Of a stretch of 64,000 nucleotides of DNA, positions 28,952 through 37,969 are shown one piece after another. The DNA comes from Methanolobus sp. ZRKC5. GTDB taxonomy: Archaea > Halobacteriota > Methanosarcinia > Methanosarcinales > Methanosarcinaceae. Position 1 is the first letter of the stretch. Each line of letters opens with the position of its first letter. Location of the stretch: positions 2,852,001 through 2,916,000 of the forward strand of contig NZ_CP151792.1 in NCBI RefSeq assembly GCF_038446525.1, given 5' to 3'. Below the pieces are notes generated by a model. That model was not told the origin of the DNA. It made no database searches and saw only the letters and a list, made by a program, of their open reading frames with translations. The translations under genes were made by a program, and so were the position numbers.

Positions 28952-29575
28952 ATGAAGGTTTCTGTTATACTCGGTCATCCTTATGAAGGGAGCTTCAATC
29001 ATGCTATTGCAAATACTGTAGTTAGTACTCTGGATTCTAACGGACATGATGGTTGTTTCCATGATTTGCATAAGGAAGGTTTCAATCCACTTCTCCAGGG
29101 TAAGGAGTTGGTAACTGACCAATCAGATGATCCACTTGTTCAATCACATTGTTCTGAGATCAGGGAGGCTGATGGAATTGTTATCATCCATCCAAACTGG
29201 TGGGGGCAGCCTCCGGCCATGCTGAAAGGATGGGTGGATCGTGTACTAAGAGAAAAGATAGCATACACGTTTGCAGAGGATGATGATGGCTCGGGTCTCC
29301 CCATCGGTCTTCTGAAAGCAAAGGCTGCTGTCGTATTCAATACTTCTAATACACTAGAGGAAAGGGAGAACACCGTTTTTGGCGATCCGCTGGAGAGGAT
29401 ATGGAAGGACTGTGTTTTTGATTTCTGCGGGGTCACTAATTTTCATCGCAGGATTTTTAGGACTATTGCGGGCAGTTCCGCGGAAGAGCGACAGGAGTGG
29501 CTTGCTGAGGTGGAAAATATGGTAAACATTAATTTCCCGCAAGATGATATTTGTTTAAACGGAGGAATGTCATGA
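28952..29575 (+). CDS. NAD(P)H dehydrogenase (quinone)-like flavoprotein
   Basis: A flavodoxin-fold oxidoreductase of the NQO/MdaB/KefF group, about 207 aa from the ATG at 28952 (AGGTGG lies six bases upstream); an in-frame start eight codons earlier is less likely. It has the FMN phosphate-binding turn GHPYEGSFNHAI, and HPNWWGQPPAMLKGWVDRVL, the flavin-contact block typical of this family. It would reduce quinone-like or other acceptors by two electrons. It is the last chromosomal gene before tRNA-Val and the island. Confidence 0.85.
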   Translation: MKVSVILGHPYEGSFNHAIANTVVSTLDSNGHDGCFHDLHKEGFNPLLQGKELVTDQSDDPLVQSHCSEIREADGIVIIHPNWWGQPPAMLKGWVDRVLREKIAYTFAEDDDGSGLPIGLLKAKAAVVFNTSNTLEERENTVFGDPLERIWKDCVFDFCGVTNFHRRIFRTIAGSSAEERQEWLAEVENMVNINFPQDDICLNGGMS

Positions 29576-29837
29576 GAATACCTGGGAAAAGTAACTCTCA
29601 TATACGAATGCATTATGGATAAAGTTGCAATTAGCAGGAGTGAAATCACTGAAATGACTGGTAAATTTTTAGGATACTAGTAGTCTGCATGCCTGTTATC
29701 TTAGCTAAAAAGGGCAGAAACAAAAGTTTTAGTTCATTTTTCCCGTTTCCATCAATAAAGGTTATATACAACTAGTTACATTAAGGAGTTGCTCGAGGGC
29801 GAAACCGTCACCGAACAACTTTATTCGCAAACAATGT

Positions 29838-29914
29838 GGGCCCGTGGTCTAGCTGGTTATGACATCGCCTTTACACGGCGAGGATCATGAGTTCGAATCT
29901 CATCGGGCCCACCA
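29838..29914 (+). tRNA. tRNA-Val (UAC) with encoded CCA, integration target
   Basis: The acceptor stem GGGCCCG pairs with CGGGCCC, followed by A (29911) and CCA (29912-29914). The anticodon arm TCGCC-TTTACAC-GGCGA gives anticodon TAC, and the T arm is ATGAG-TTCGAAT-CTCAT. The tRNA is intact after integration because the element carries a copy of its 3' part. Confidence 0.95.
29870..29914. other. Attachment core a (attL), 3' part of tRNA-Val
   Basis: The last 45 bases of the tRNA gene, from the anticodon loop to CCA, recur without mismatch at 45635-45679 and at 53339-53383. This is the usual footprint of site-specific integration into a tRNA gene by a tyrosine recombinase. Confidence 0.93.
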
Positions 29915-30207
29915 ATAAAATCTCTTTTTACTGATATTGATTCTTGTAATAGTGATAGCTGTTTTTCTAGTGATTCTACTCTTAATTCAAGGTCTGAGTT
30001 ACTACTGGGTTGTACAACTTGCAGTTCACCATCGAATTCTTCATCTAATGATATAATAAACAAAGTCTTGCCATTGCATTCGGTTTTGAATATGTGGGCA
30101 GTTTCACCAATTAAATCTGTGTATGATTGTGGCAATCTGATCAATGGATATGTAATATTCTTTTTAGGGCTGAGCCTTGTGATTTTGGATTTACCTATGG
30201 ATTTCAT
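29870..30207 (-). CDS. Integrase N-terminal part, int(N), of a split SSV-type integrase
   Basis: Starting at 30207, this frame encodes a basic N-terminal segment (MKSIGKSKITRLSPKKN) that looks like an AbrB-type beta domain (YPLIRLPQSYTDLIGETAHIF), then a heptad coiled coil (LELRVESLEKQLSLLQESI). It then runs antisense through the tRNA repeat as GGPDEIRTHDPRRVK. In the integrated state it ends inside the tRNA gene (stop at about 29857). In the circular form it continues at 45634: 293 nt + 45-nt core + 928 nt = 1266 nt, an open frame of 421 aa. It is not an independent protein. Confidence 0.8.
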
Positions 30208-30428
30208 TAACTATTACCTTCTTAATAAGAGGTTGTTATATAATATTTATATAACCAGTGATTGATTATGATTCCAAAAATCATCAATATCTACACAAAA
30301 TAAGAAAATATTATATGCCATTGAAAAATATTAGTGAGCTAATATGCATTAATCACCATCAATTTACTGGCCCTGCATAACCCCACGAAAAATAACACAC
30401 ATTAGATAAACACAGTGGATAAAATCAT

Positions 30429-33185
30429 ATGAGTACCAATCAGAGTCCAGAGCAGAAGGCCAGAGATATCATCGATAGAAAACTTAATTCCTCTGGCTGG
30501 GCAGTGCAAGAAAGAGATAAAATCAATTGGAATGAATCCTCAGGCATTGCTATCAAAGAATACTGGACCGATGTGGGACCGGCTGATTATGTGCTTTTTG
30601 TAGAAAAATCACCTGTTGGAATCATAGAAGCAAAAAGAGAGGAAGAAGGCCATCATTTGACTGCCGTTGAAGGGCAATCTTCTGAATATGCAGCGAGCAA
30701 GCTGAAGTACCTGAATAATGATCCCCTGCCTTTTGTATATGAGAGCACGGGGGGAGTGACGAGATTCACAGATTACCGTGACCCTAAGCCAAGGTCAAGG
30801 TCTGTTTTTTCATTTCATCGACCTGAAACATTCAGAGAATATCTCAAAAAAGGACATTCTTTAAGGGAAAGGCTGCTTTCAATACCGGAGTTAAGAATTG
30901 AAGGATTACGCGATTGTCAGATTATGGCAATTAACAACCTCGAGAATTCTTTCAAGGATAATCATCCAAGGGCTTTGGTCCAGATGGCCACAGGTTCCGG
31001 GAAAACCTATACTGCTATTACTTTCATTTACCGCTTGCTAAAGTATGCGGATGCTAAGAAAATACTGTTCCTTGTTGATACCAGAAACCTTGGCGAGCAG
31101 GCAGAGCAGGAATTTATGGCTTATTTGCCAAATGATGATAATCGCAAATTCACTGAGTTGTACAATGTGCAGCGCTTGCGTTCAAAATTTATTTCTTCGG
31201 ACAGCCAGGTATGCATTTCCACTATCCAGCGTCTGTATTCCATTCTTAAAGATGAGGAACTGGATGAAGAATCTGAAATTGAGAATCCTGCCGAGAAGAA
31301 ATGGCAGCCAAAGGAACCTCTTCCTGTAGTCTATAATGAGAAAATTCCTATTGAAGAATTTGATTTTATCGTGGTTGATGAGTGCCATCGTTCCATATAC
31401 AACCTGTGGCAGCAGGTAATTGATTATTTCGATTCTTTTTTGATAGGTCTGACAGCCACCCCGGATAAACGGACTTTTGGTTTTTTCAATGAGAATGTTG
31501 TGAGCGAGTACGGTCATGAGGAAGCGGTGGCTGATGGTGTGAATGTTGGATATGATGTTTACACTATTGAAACGGAGATCACAAAGAACGGAGCAAAGAT
31601 CGACGCAAAGGAATTCGTAGACAGGCGGGAGAAACTGACCCGCAGGAAAAGATGGCAACAACTGGATGAGGACTTCAAATATAATGGTAAGCAACTGGAC
31701 AGGGATGTGGTTAACCTCAGCCAGATAAGAAATATTATACGGACTTTCAGGGATAAGCTGCCTGAAATATTCTCGGGAAGGGAAGAGGTTCCAAAAACAC
31801 TGATCTTTGCCAAGACCGATAGCCATGCGGATGATATTATCCAGACCGTCCGAGAAGAGTTCGGGGAAGGTAATGATTTCTGCAAGAAGGTTACCTACAA
31901 GGTTGAAGAAGATCCGAAGTCTGTGCTGTCGCAGTTCCGTAATGATTACAATCCAAGAATTGCTGTGACGGTGGATATGATAGCCACAGGTACGGATGTT
32001 AAGCCGCTGGAATGCTTATTGTTCATGAGGGATGTGAAGAGCAAGAACTATTTCGAGCAGATGAAAGGACGTGGAACCCGGACAATGGGATTCGATGACC
32101 TGAAGAAAGTGACACCTTCGGCGGTTTCGGCTAAGACTCATTTTGTGGTAGTGGATGCTGTGGGAGTCACTAAGTCCCTGAAGACCGATAGCAGACCGCT
32201 GGAGCGCAAGAAAGGCATTGCTTTAAAAGACCTGCTGGCAGCTGTGACCTTTGGTGCTCAGGACGAAGACCTTTACATTTCACTTGCAAGCAGGCTGGCA
32301 AGACTGAACAAGCAAATCAGCGATGAAGAGAGAGAGACATTTGCTGAAAAATCTGGTGGAAAGGATATCACTGTGGCTATCAGAGACCTGTTCAGTGCCT
32401 ACAATCCTGATATCATAGATGCCACAGCTGCCGGTATTAAGCAGCAGCAACCCCAAATGACCTTAGACGTGGCACAGAAACATGCACAACAGGAATTGAT
32501 AGATGTTGCAAGGTCAACATTTAACGGAAAACTGAATGATTATATCGAGAATGTACGCAGGGAGCATGAGCAGATCATTGATACGGTGAACATCGACAGT
32601 GTGACAACAGCCGAATGGGATAAGGATGCTGTGGCAAAAGCGGATGAACTTATCATTGACTTCAAAGCCTATCTTGAAGCCAACAGGGATGAGATAACAG
32701 CACTCAGTATATTCTACAACCAGCCCTACCAGCGCAGGGATGTCACCTTTACCATGATAAAAGAGCTGCTGGATAAGCTGAAGATGGAAAAACCCTATTT
32801 TGCACCCCAGAGGGTCTGGAAGGCTTTCGAGCAGCTTGAAAAAGTTAATGGAAAATCCCCAAAAAGCGAGCTTACAGCTCTGGTATCCCTTATCCGCAGG
32901 GTCACCGAGATAGACCCCATCCTCTCAGCCTACGACCTGACCGTGAACCGCAACTTCCAGGAATGGGTTTTCAGCAAACAGGCCGGAACCCTGAAGTTCA
33001 ATGAAGACCAGATGAACTGGCTGCGCATGATAAAGGATTACGTTACCAATAGTTTCCATCTGGAAATAGACGATCTGGATTACACACCCTTCGATGCAAT
33101 GGGTGGACGTGGCATGATGTACCAGCTTTTTGGCAATGAGATGAAAGGGATTATCAGCGAAATGAATGAAGCATTGGCGGCGTGA
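30429..33185 (+). CDS. hsdR: Type I restriction enzyme, R subunit
   Basis: A 918-aa motor and nuclease subunit that translocates and cuts unmodified DNA. The N-terminal PD-(D/E)XK nuclease is seen as DYVLFVEKSPVGIIEAKRE (residues about 53-71). The SF2 helicase follows with Walker A MATGSGKT (about 187), the DECH box VVDECHRS (about 316), LIGLTATP, and motif VI QMKGRGTRT. The C-terminal EcoEI-type domain completes the protein. It is the first gene of an hsdR-hsdS-hsdM run on the plus strand, with a 33-bp gap to hsdS. All key residues seen are intact. Confidence 0.96.
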   Translation: MSTNQSPEQKARDIIDRKLNSSGWAVQERDKINWNESSGIAIKEYWTDVGPADYVLFVEKSPVGIIEAKREEEGHHLTAVEGQSSEYAASKLKYLNNDPLPFVYESTGGVTRFTDYRDPKPRSRSVFSFHRPETFREYLKKGHSLRERLLSIPELRIEGLRDCQIMAINNLENSFKDNHPRALVQMATGSGKTYTAITFIYRLLKYADAKKILFLVDTRNLGEQAEQEFMAYLPNDDNRKFTELYNVQRLRSKFISSDSQVCISTIQRLYSILKDEELDEESEIENPAEKKWQPKEPLPVVYNEKIPIEEFDFIVVDECHRSIYNLWQQVIDYFDSFLIGLTATPDKRTFGFFNENVVSEYGHEEAVADGVNVGYDVYTIETEITKNGAKIDAKEFVDRREKLTRRKRWQQLDEDFKYNGKQLDRDVVNLSQIRNIIRTFRDKLPEIFSGREEVPKTLIFAKTDSHADDIIQTVREEFGEGNDFCKKVTYKVEEDPKSVLSQFRNDYNPRIAVTVDMIATGTDVKPLECLLFMRDVKSKNYFEQMKGRGTRTMGFDDLKKVTPSAVSAKTHFVVVDAVGVTKSLKTDSRPLERKKGIALKDLLAAVTFGAQDEDLYISLASRLARLNKQISDEERETFAEKSGGKDITVAIRDLFSAYNPDIIDATAAGIKQQQPQMTLDVAQKHAQQELIDVARSTFNGKLNDYIENVRREHEQIIDTVNIDSVTTAEWDKDAVAKADELIIDFKAYLEANRDEITALSIFYNQPYQRRDVTFTMIKELLDKLKMEKPYFAPQRVWKAFEQLEKVNGKSPKSELTALVSLIRRVTEIDPILSAYDLTVNRNFQEWVFSKQAGTLKFNEDQMNWLRMIKDYVTNSFHLEIDDLDYTPFDAMGGRGMMYQLFGNEMKGIISEMNEALAA

Positions 33186-33218
33186 AGATGGAATAAAGAG
33201 TTGTAATAAACGATTATT

Positions 33219-34733
33219 ATGGAAACAAAAGTAATTTTGACATCTGAAAAAACCAATCCCTATCAAGAAAAAAAAGGATGGGAAAAAGTGAAATTAGGTG
33301 ATATCTGCAAACTCAAAAATGGTTTTGCATTCAAAAGTTCAGAATACAAAACAGAAGGAGTTCCTGTTATCAGGATTTCAGATATAAAAGAGGCTTCTGC
33401 TACTTGTAAAAGTGCAGTTAATGTACACCCTAAATCTGAATATGAAGACTACCTGATTGAAAATGGAGACATTTTAATAGCGATGTCTGGTGCAACCACT
33501 GGGAAGTTTGGAATTTTTAAGGATAAAGTTAAAGCATATCAAAACCAGCGTGTAGGCAATTTCAAATTGATTGATAATAACTTATTGTACAAATCCTTTC
33601 TTTTTTATCAATTACACAGTCTAAAGCGAAGAATTGAGAAGGATGCTTATGGAGGAGCACAACCTAATATCTCTTCTAAAAAAATAGAAGAAATGGAAAT
33701 TATCATTGCCTCTCTCCCCGAACAACGAGCCATAGTCTCCAAAATCGAGCTTCTCTTCAGCGAACTGGACAATGGCATCGCCAATCTCAAACTGGCACAG
33801 GAGCAGCTCAAGGTGTACAGGCAGGCAGTGCTGAAGAAGGCGTTTGTGGGAGATCTTACAAGAAAATGGCGGGAGCAGCAGGTGGGTTTGCCAAGTGCAT
33901 GTGAGCTACTGGAGGAGATTCGAAGGGAGAGGGAAGAAAGTATAAAATCTACAAACAGAAGAATGAAATCTGTAGTAAAACTCAATGAAGAAGAGATTGT
34001 AGATTTACCCAAGATTCCAGTTGGGTGGAAATGGGTCAAATTACAGGAATTATGCAATCTCAGAGGTGGAGTGACTAAAGGTCGAAAGTTAGAAGGGAAG
34101 AAAAAAATATCTTTGCCTTATTTGAGGGTTGCAAACGTTCAAGATGGCTATTTAGACCTTTCTGAAATAAAATATATTGATGTTTTGGAAGGAGATTTAG
34201 AGAAATATCGCCTAATTAAAGGAGATATATTATACACTGAAGGTGGAGACAAAGACAAACTTGGAAGAGGAACCATCTGGAAAGAACAAATCGAAGATTG
34301 TATCCATCAAAATCATGTTTTTCGTGCAAGACCATATTCAAAAAACCTTGTATCTGCATACATCGGCTATTTTTCACAAACACAAACAGCCAAGAGATAT
34401 TTCTTTAAAAATGCAAAACAAACAGTCAATCTTGCTTCAATAAATCTTACAGTACTTTCAAATCTACCTTTCCCTTTCTGCCTCCTCCCCGAGCAACAAG
34501 CCATCGTCAGTGAAATCGAAACGCGCCTTTCGGTCTGCGATAAAATGGAACAGGACATTGCGGAGAATCTGGAAAAGGCCGAGGCTCTTAGGCAGAGTAT
34601 CTTGAAAAGGGCGTTTGAGGGGAAACTGCTCAATGAGAGGGAGTTGGAGGAAGTGAGGAATGCGCCTGATTGGGAACCGGCTAATCTTTTGTTGGAGAGA
34701 GTGAAGACTGAGAAAGCAGAAAGTGGGAAGTAA
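33219..34733 (+). CDS. hsdS: Type I restriction-modification specificity subunit
   Basis: A 504-aa DNA-recognition subunit with two target-recognition domains (about 20-165 and 270-430). Each is followed by a conserved helical spacer (LPEQRAIVSKIELLFSELD at about 168, and LLPEQQAIVSEIETRL at about 426) and a matching tail (VLKKAFVGDLT / ILKRAFEGKL). The first domain begins VKLGDICKLKNGFAFKS and the second WKWVKLQELCNLRGG. The two recognition domains have lower GC than the spacers, as is common for exchanged specificity domains. It lies between hsdR and hsdM. Confidence 0.95.
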   Translation: METKVILTSEKTNPYQEKKGWEKVKLGDICKLKNGFAFKSSEYKTEGVPVIRISDIKEASATCKSAVNVHPKSEYEDYLIENGDILIAMSGATTGKFGIFKDKVKAYQNQRVGNFKLIDNNLLYKSFLFYQLHSLKRRIEKDAYGGAQPNISSKKIEEMEIIIASLPEQRAIVSKIELLFSELDNGIANLKLAQEQLKVYRQAVLKKAFVGDLTRKWREQQVGLPSACELLEEIRREREESIKSTNRRMKSVVKLNEEEIVDLPKIPVGWKWVKLQELCNLRGGVTKGRKLEGKKKISLPYLRVANVQDGYLDLSEIKYIDVLEGDLEKYRLIKGDILYTEGGDKDKLGRGTIWKEQIEDCIHQNHVFRARPYSKNLVSAYIGYFSQTQTAKRYFFKNAKQTVNLASINLTVLSNLPFPFCLLPEQQAIVSEIETRLSVCDKMEQDIAENLEKAEALRQSILKRAFEGKLLNERELEEVRNAPDWEPANLLLERVKTEKAESGK

Positions 34734-34816
34734 ACGAGCAAATTAATTACATCCATTAACTATCGACTTTGCGAAAAAGCATCAAATATATCAGTTTATT
34801 ATCAAGGGTCCAAAAA

Positions 34817-36307
34817 ATGTCTGAAAATACATCATCCATCGTATCCAAAGTGTGGAGCTTCTGTCATGTACTGCGTGACGGGGGAGTGAGCTATGGTGAC
34901 TATCTGGAACAGCTGACTTTTCTCATATTCCTGAAGATGGCAGAGGAGTACAGGAAGCCTCCTTATGGCCGGGATATTGGAATCCCTGAAGAATATACAT
35001 GGGATGTCTTGAAGCAGAAGCGGGGTGCTGAGCTTGACACCCATTACAAGAACCTGCTGGAGGAGCTTGGCAAGAAGCCGGGGATGCTCGGGCAAGTTTT
35101 CCTCAAGGCCCAGAACAAGATAAGCGACCCTGCAATGCTGTACAAGGTCATCGATATGATCGACAAGGAAAGCTGGGTCATGATGGGTGTTGACACCAAG
35201 GGCGAGATATACGAAGGACTCTTGCAGAAGAATGCAGAGGATACAAAAAGTGGAGCCGGGCAGTATTTCACACCCCGCCCTCTCATCAAGACCATGGTGG
35301 AGTGTCTGCAACCGCAGCCCATGAAGACAATAGGTGACCCCTGCTGTGGTACAGGCGGGTTCTTTTTGGCAGCCTATGATTTCCTTACATCACATGAGCA
35401 ACTGGATCGGGAGCAGAGCAGGTTTTTGAAGAACAAGACCTTTGGAGGCAACGAGATAGTAGCCGGAACACGAAGGTTGGCACTGATGAACCTCTTCCTG
35501 CATAACATCGGAGAGATTGACGGGCAGCCCATGATATCCAATTCCGATGCACTCATAGCCGATTCAGGGGAGCGCTATGATTACATCTTCACCAATCCAC
35601 CCTTTGGTAAAAAGAGCAGCATGACCTTCACCAACGAAGAAGGAGGACTGGAAAAAGAGGATCTGACCTACAACCGTCAGGACTTTTGGGTCACCACCAG
35701 CAACAAACAACTCAACTTTGTGCAGCACATCCACACCATCCTCAAAACCGGTGGCCAGGCAGCAGTTGTATTGCCGGACAACGTACTGTTCGAGGGTGGA
35801 GCCGGGGAGACCATACGCAAGAAACTCCTTGAGACCACCGACCTGCACACCATACTGCGCCTTCCAACTGGCATATTCTACGCCCATGGAGTGAAGGCTA
35901 ACGTCTTATTCTTCGAAGCAAAGGAAGCAGCTAAAGACCCTTGGACAAAGGAGGTCTGGATATATGACTACCGTACCAATGTCCATCACACGCTGAAAAA
36001 GAGTCCGCTGAAGTTCTCAGACCTTGAAGATTTCATCCAGTGCTATAATCCGAAGGACCGCCACAAGCGTGTTGAAAGCTGGAGCGAGGACACCCCAGAG
36101 GGAAGGTTCCGCAAGTTCAGCTACGATGAAATCATTGCAAGGGACAAGACCAATCTGGATATATTCTGGCTCAAGGACAAGAGCCTTGCAGACTTGGATA
36201 ACCTGCCAGATCCAGATGTGCTTGCAAATGAGATAATAGAGAACATCGAAGCATCACTGGAAAGTTTCAAGGAAATCATGGAGACCATTAATTCAAATGG
36301 GGAATGA
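34817..36307 (+). CDS. hsdM: Type I restriction-modification methyltransferase subunit
   Basis: A 496-aa N6-adenine methyltransferase. It has the N-terminal HsdM domain (YGDYLEQLTFLIFLKMAEEY), GQYFTPRPLIKTMV, the SAM-binding DPCCGTGGFFLAA and the catalytic NPPF motif in DYIFTNPPFGKKSS. The ATG at 34817 with AAGGGT upstream is chosen; a TTG at 34769 would add 16 residues. It methylates the host to protect it from HsdR, and HsdS provides sequence specificity to both. Confidence 0.96.
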   Translation: MSENTSSIVSKVWSFCHVLRDGGVSYGDYLEQLTFLIFLKMAEEYRKPPYGRDIGIPEEYTWDVLKQKRGAELDTHYKNLLEELGKKPGMLGQVFLKAQNKISDPAMLYKVIDMIDKESWVMMGVDTKGEIYEGLLQKNAEDTKSGAGQYFTPRPLIKTMVECLQPQPMKTIGDPCCGTGGFFLAAYDFLTSHEQLDREQSRFLKNKTFGGNEIVAGTRRLALMNLFLHNIGEIDGQPMISNSDALIADSGERYDYIFTNPPFGKKSSMTFTNEEGGLEKEDLTYNRQDFWVTTSNKQLNFVQHIHTILKTGGQAAVVLPDNVLFEGGAGETIRKKLLETTDLHTILRLPTGIFYAHGVKANVLFFEAKEAAKDPWTKEVWIYDYRTNVHHTLKKSPLKFSDLEDFIQCYNPKDRHKRVESWSEDTPEGRFRKFSYDEIIARDKTNLDIFWLKDKSLADLDNLPDPDVLANEIIENIEASLESFKEIMETINSNGE

Positions 36308-36405
36308 AAAAGTCATGCAGATGAACCTGCATGATTTCTAGTCCAGTTTGATGTAAGTATATGGTCAGTATTTTATAATTACAAATGAACTGCTTTCCAA
36401 CGTGG

Positions 36406-37383
36406 TCAATTACAAAAACTGCAGCGAACGCCAACATGCATATTTCCCTCTTCTTTTATATACCCCAAATTCAATAATATTTTGGATGTTATTTCATTTG
36501 GGGATTCAATAACAAACTTAGTATTTTCAGATTCAATTTCAAATGTTTTCTCAATTAACTGTGTTCCCAGGCCACCTTTTCTGAATTCTTTTCTTATGAA
36601 TATTTGCCTCAAACATCTTTTTTTATCATTGAAATCATTCCAAAAGATATATCCAGCAGGTATTTTTTCATCTGTAATTATATATAATTCGGCATTTTTT
36701 ACATGGAGGTCTAGTTTTCGAAATGACGTATCTTCTGTTTTTGCTATAACATTAAGCTGGCCTAGTAACATTTGATTTTTATTCAAATCGATCCTATGAA
36801 CGGCTATACTTTCTGAAATAATAAAATATTCTTCACTTTGAAACGCTTTATTAATAACGTCCTCCACAAAATATGTCATATGATCATTTTTATTGGGACA
36901 CATGACAATATTCTTTCCGCATAAAAGTGTAGAAACCACGCTATTCTCTTTACAGTTTTCAACTTCTTCACCACAAACCGGACATATAAAATAACCTTTG
37001 TATGGTTCAATATGTAAATCGAAAAATAAGCAAGACGATAAATGCCAATTGGGAGATATATGGTAACAAAAATAAGGATTTAATGCATGCGATGCCTCTA
37101 AGTGATTGATTATATCATTCTGAACTTTTAAACCAGTTTTCTTTATTGATTCATTTGGATACTGACCGTAGTTTGAATATTCCATAGAAAACTTCATACT
37201 CGGTTCATCCATATTCATGACAAAATCTAAGTTTAATTCTGGGTTCAAACGATGATTTTCATTGAATCCGGCCTCCGCTATATCCTTAATTTTACATATT
37301 AAGTTTCTTAAAAAATGTTTGTTGCTTCTGCCGTATATTTTTTCCCCTGCAAATAAAATATTCCCCTCTTCCATGTTAATCAC
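36406..37383 (-). CDS. GNAT-like acetyltransferase with an internal zinc-ribbon, unknown role
   Basis: A 325-aa protein. The N-terminal 110 residues are not recognised. A zinc-ribbon-like segment follows (CPVCGEEVENC near 136 and MCPNKND near 160). The C-terminal part looks like a GNAT N-acyltransferase: the AcCoA-binding helix RKEFRKGGLGTQLIEKTFE, then FVIESPNEITSKILLNLGY, ending in CSFCN. The start may be GTG 37383, directly at the previous stop, or ATG 37374. It is the last gene of a tight three-gene run with 37384-37862. Confidence 0.7.
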   Translation of the reverse strand: MINMEEGNILFAGEKIYGRSNKHFLRNLICKIKDIAEAGFNENHRLNPELNLDFVMNMDEPSMKFSMEYSNYGQYPNESIKKTGLKVQNDIINHLEASHALNPYFCYHISPNWHLSSCLFFDLHIEPYKGYFICPVCGEEVENCKENSVVSTLLCGKNIVMCPNKNDHMTYFVEDVINKAFQSEEYFIISESIAVHRIDLNKNQMLLGQLNVIAKTEDTSFRKLDLHVKNAELYIITDEKIPAGYIFWNDFNDKKRCLRQIFIRKEFRKGGLGTQLIEKTFEIESENTKFVIESPNEITSKILLNLGYIKEEGNMHVGVRCSFCN

Positions 37384-37590
37384 TTACTCCCCTTTATCGT
37401 AAATGTCGTCATCTTTGTCATTTGGAGCAACTACATTGATGATTACAATTTTATGGTGTGGATGCTCCTGCTTGTACTGTTCTATTTCTTCATCCAGCTC
37501 ATGGTCAATATTCACAAATGCTTTGAATTTTCCTCGACTATGTTTCTGTTCGATTGCTCCCATCCTTTTTTTGATATCTGCAAAAGTCAT
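37384..37590 (-). CDS. Small acidic hypothetical protein
   Basis: A 68-aa protein, MTFADIKKRMGAIEQKHSR at the start, rich in charged residues, with one possible strand (HKIVIINVV) near residue 45. No family recognised. Its start overlaps the stop of the upstream gene by 4 bp, and its stop touches the start of the GNAT-like gene, so all three are translationally coupled. Confidence 0.65.
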   Translation of the reverse strand: MTFADIKKRMGAIEQKHSRGKFKAFVNIDHELDEEIEQYKQEHPHHKIVIINVVAPNDKDDDIYDKGE

Positions 37591-37862
37591 GTACTACCAT
37601 CCTGTCCTGCTGATTCGAGCACATCCAATCTTACCTTGATTTCTTCCAGTTCCTGGTCCTTCAGGACTGAGTTATGTGCCTGTATAGCCTGAACCAGTGC
37701 TCGAACATATTGCAGTTTCACATTGTCTCCGTCACGTACTTTGAACCTGGCAACATCCAGCCTCATTCGAAGAGATTCCACTAGCCAGGAAGATATATCC
37801 ATTAATTGTGCACGATCAATATTTTTACGAATTACAGTTGTATTATCACTTGTTTCAGACAT
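37587..37862 (-). CDS. Small helical hypothetical protein
   Basis: A 91-aa, mostly helical protein from the ATG at 37862, which follows GAGG; a start 21 codons upstream is possible but less well placed. It contains AQLMDISSWLVESLRMRLD and VKLQYVRALVQAIQAHNSVL. No family recognised. First of the three coupled genes on the minus strand, downstream of the replication gene. Confidence 0.65.
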   Translation of the reverse strand: MSETSDNTTVIRKNIDRAQLMDISSWLVESLRMRLDVARFKVRDGDNVKLQYVRALVQAIQAHNSVLKDQELEEIKVRLDVLESAGQDGST

Positions 37863-37969
37863 TATACCTCGCTCCTCTTTTCTTTTGATTATGCTATGTC
37901 TCTTATCTGTTGGAAAAATTACCACATCGTGGTTAATTGTTGATTATGATCGCTTGGGAGTGTTCAGTA

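Noticed and set aside
29857-29914. Peptide GGPDEIRTHDPRRVKA as the end of a separate protein
   Set aside because: It is the antisense translation of tRNA-Val. It has meaning only as part of the integrase frame that spans attP; as a stand-alone C-terminus ending in the tRNA it is an integration artefact.
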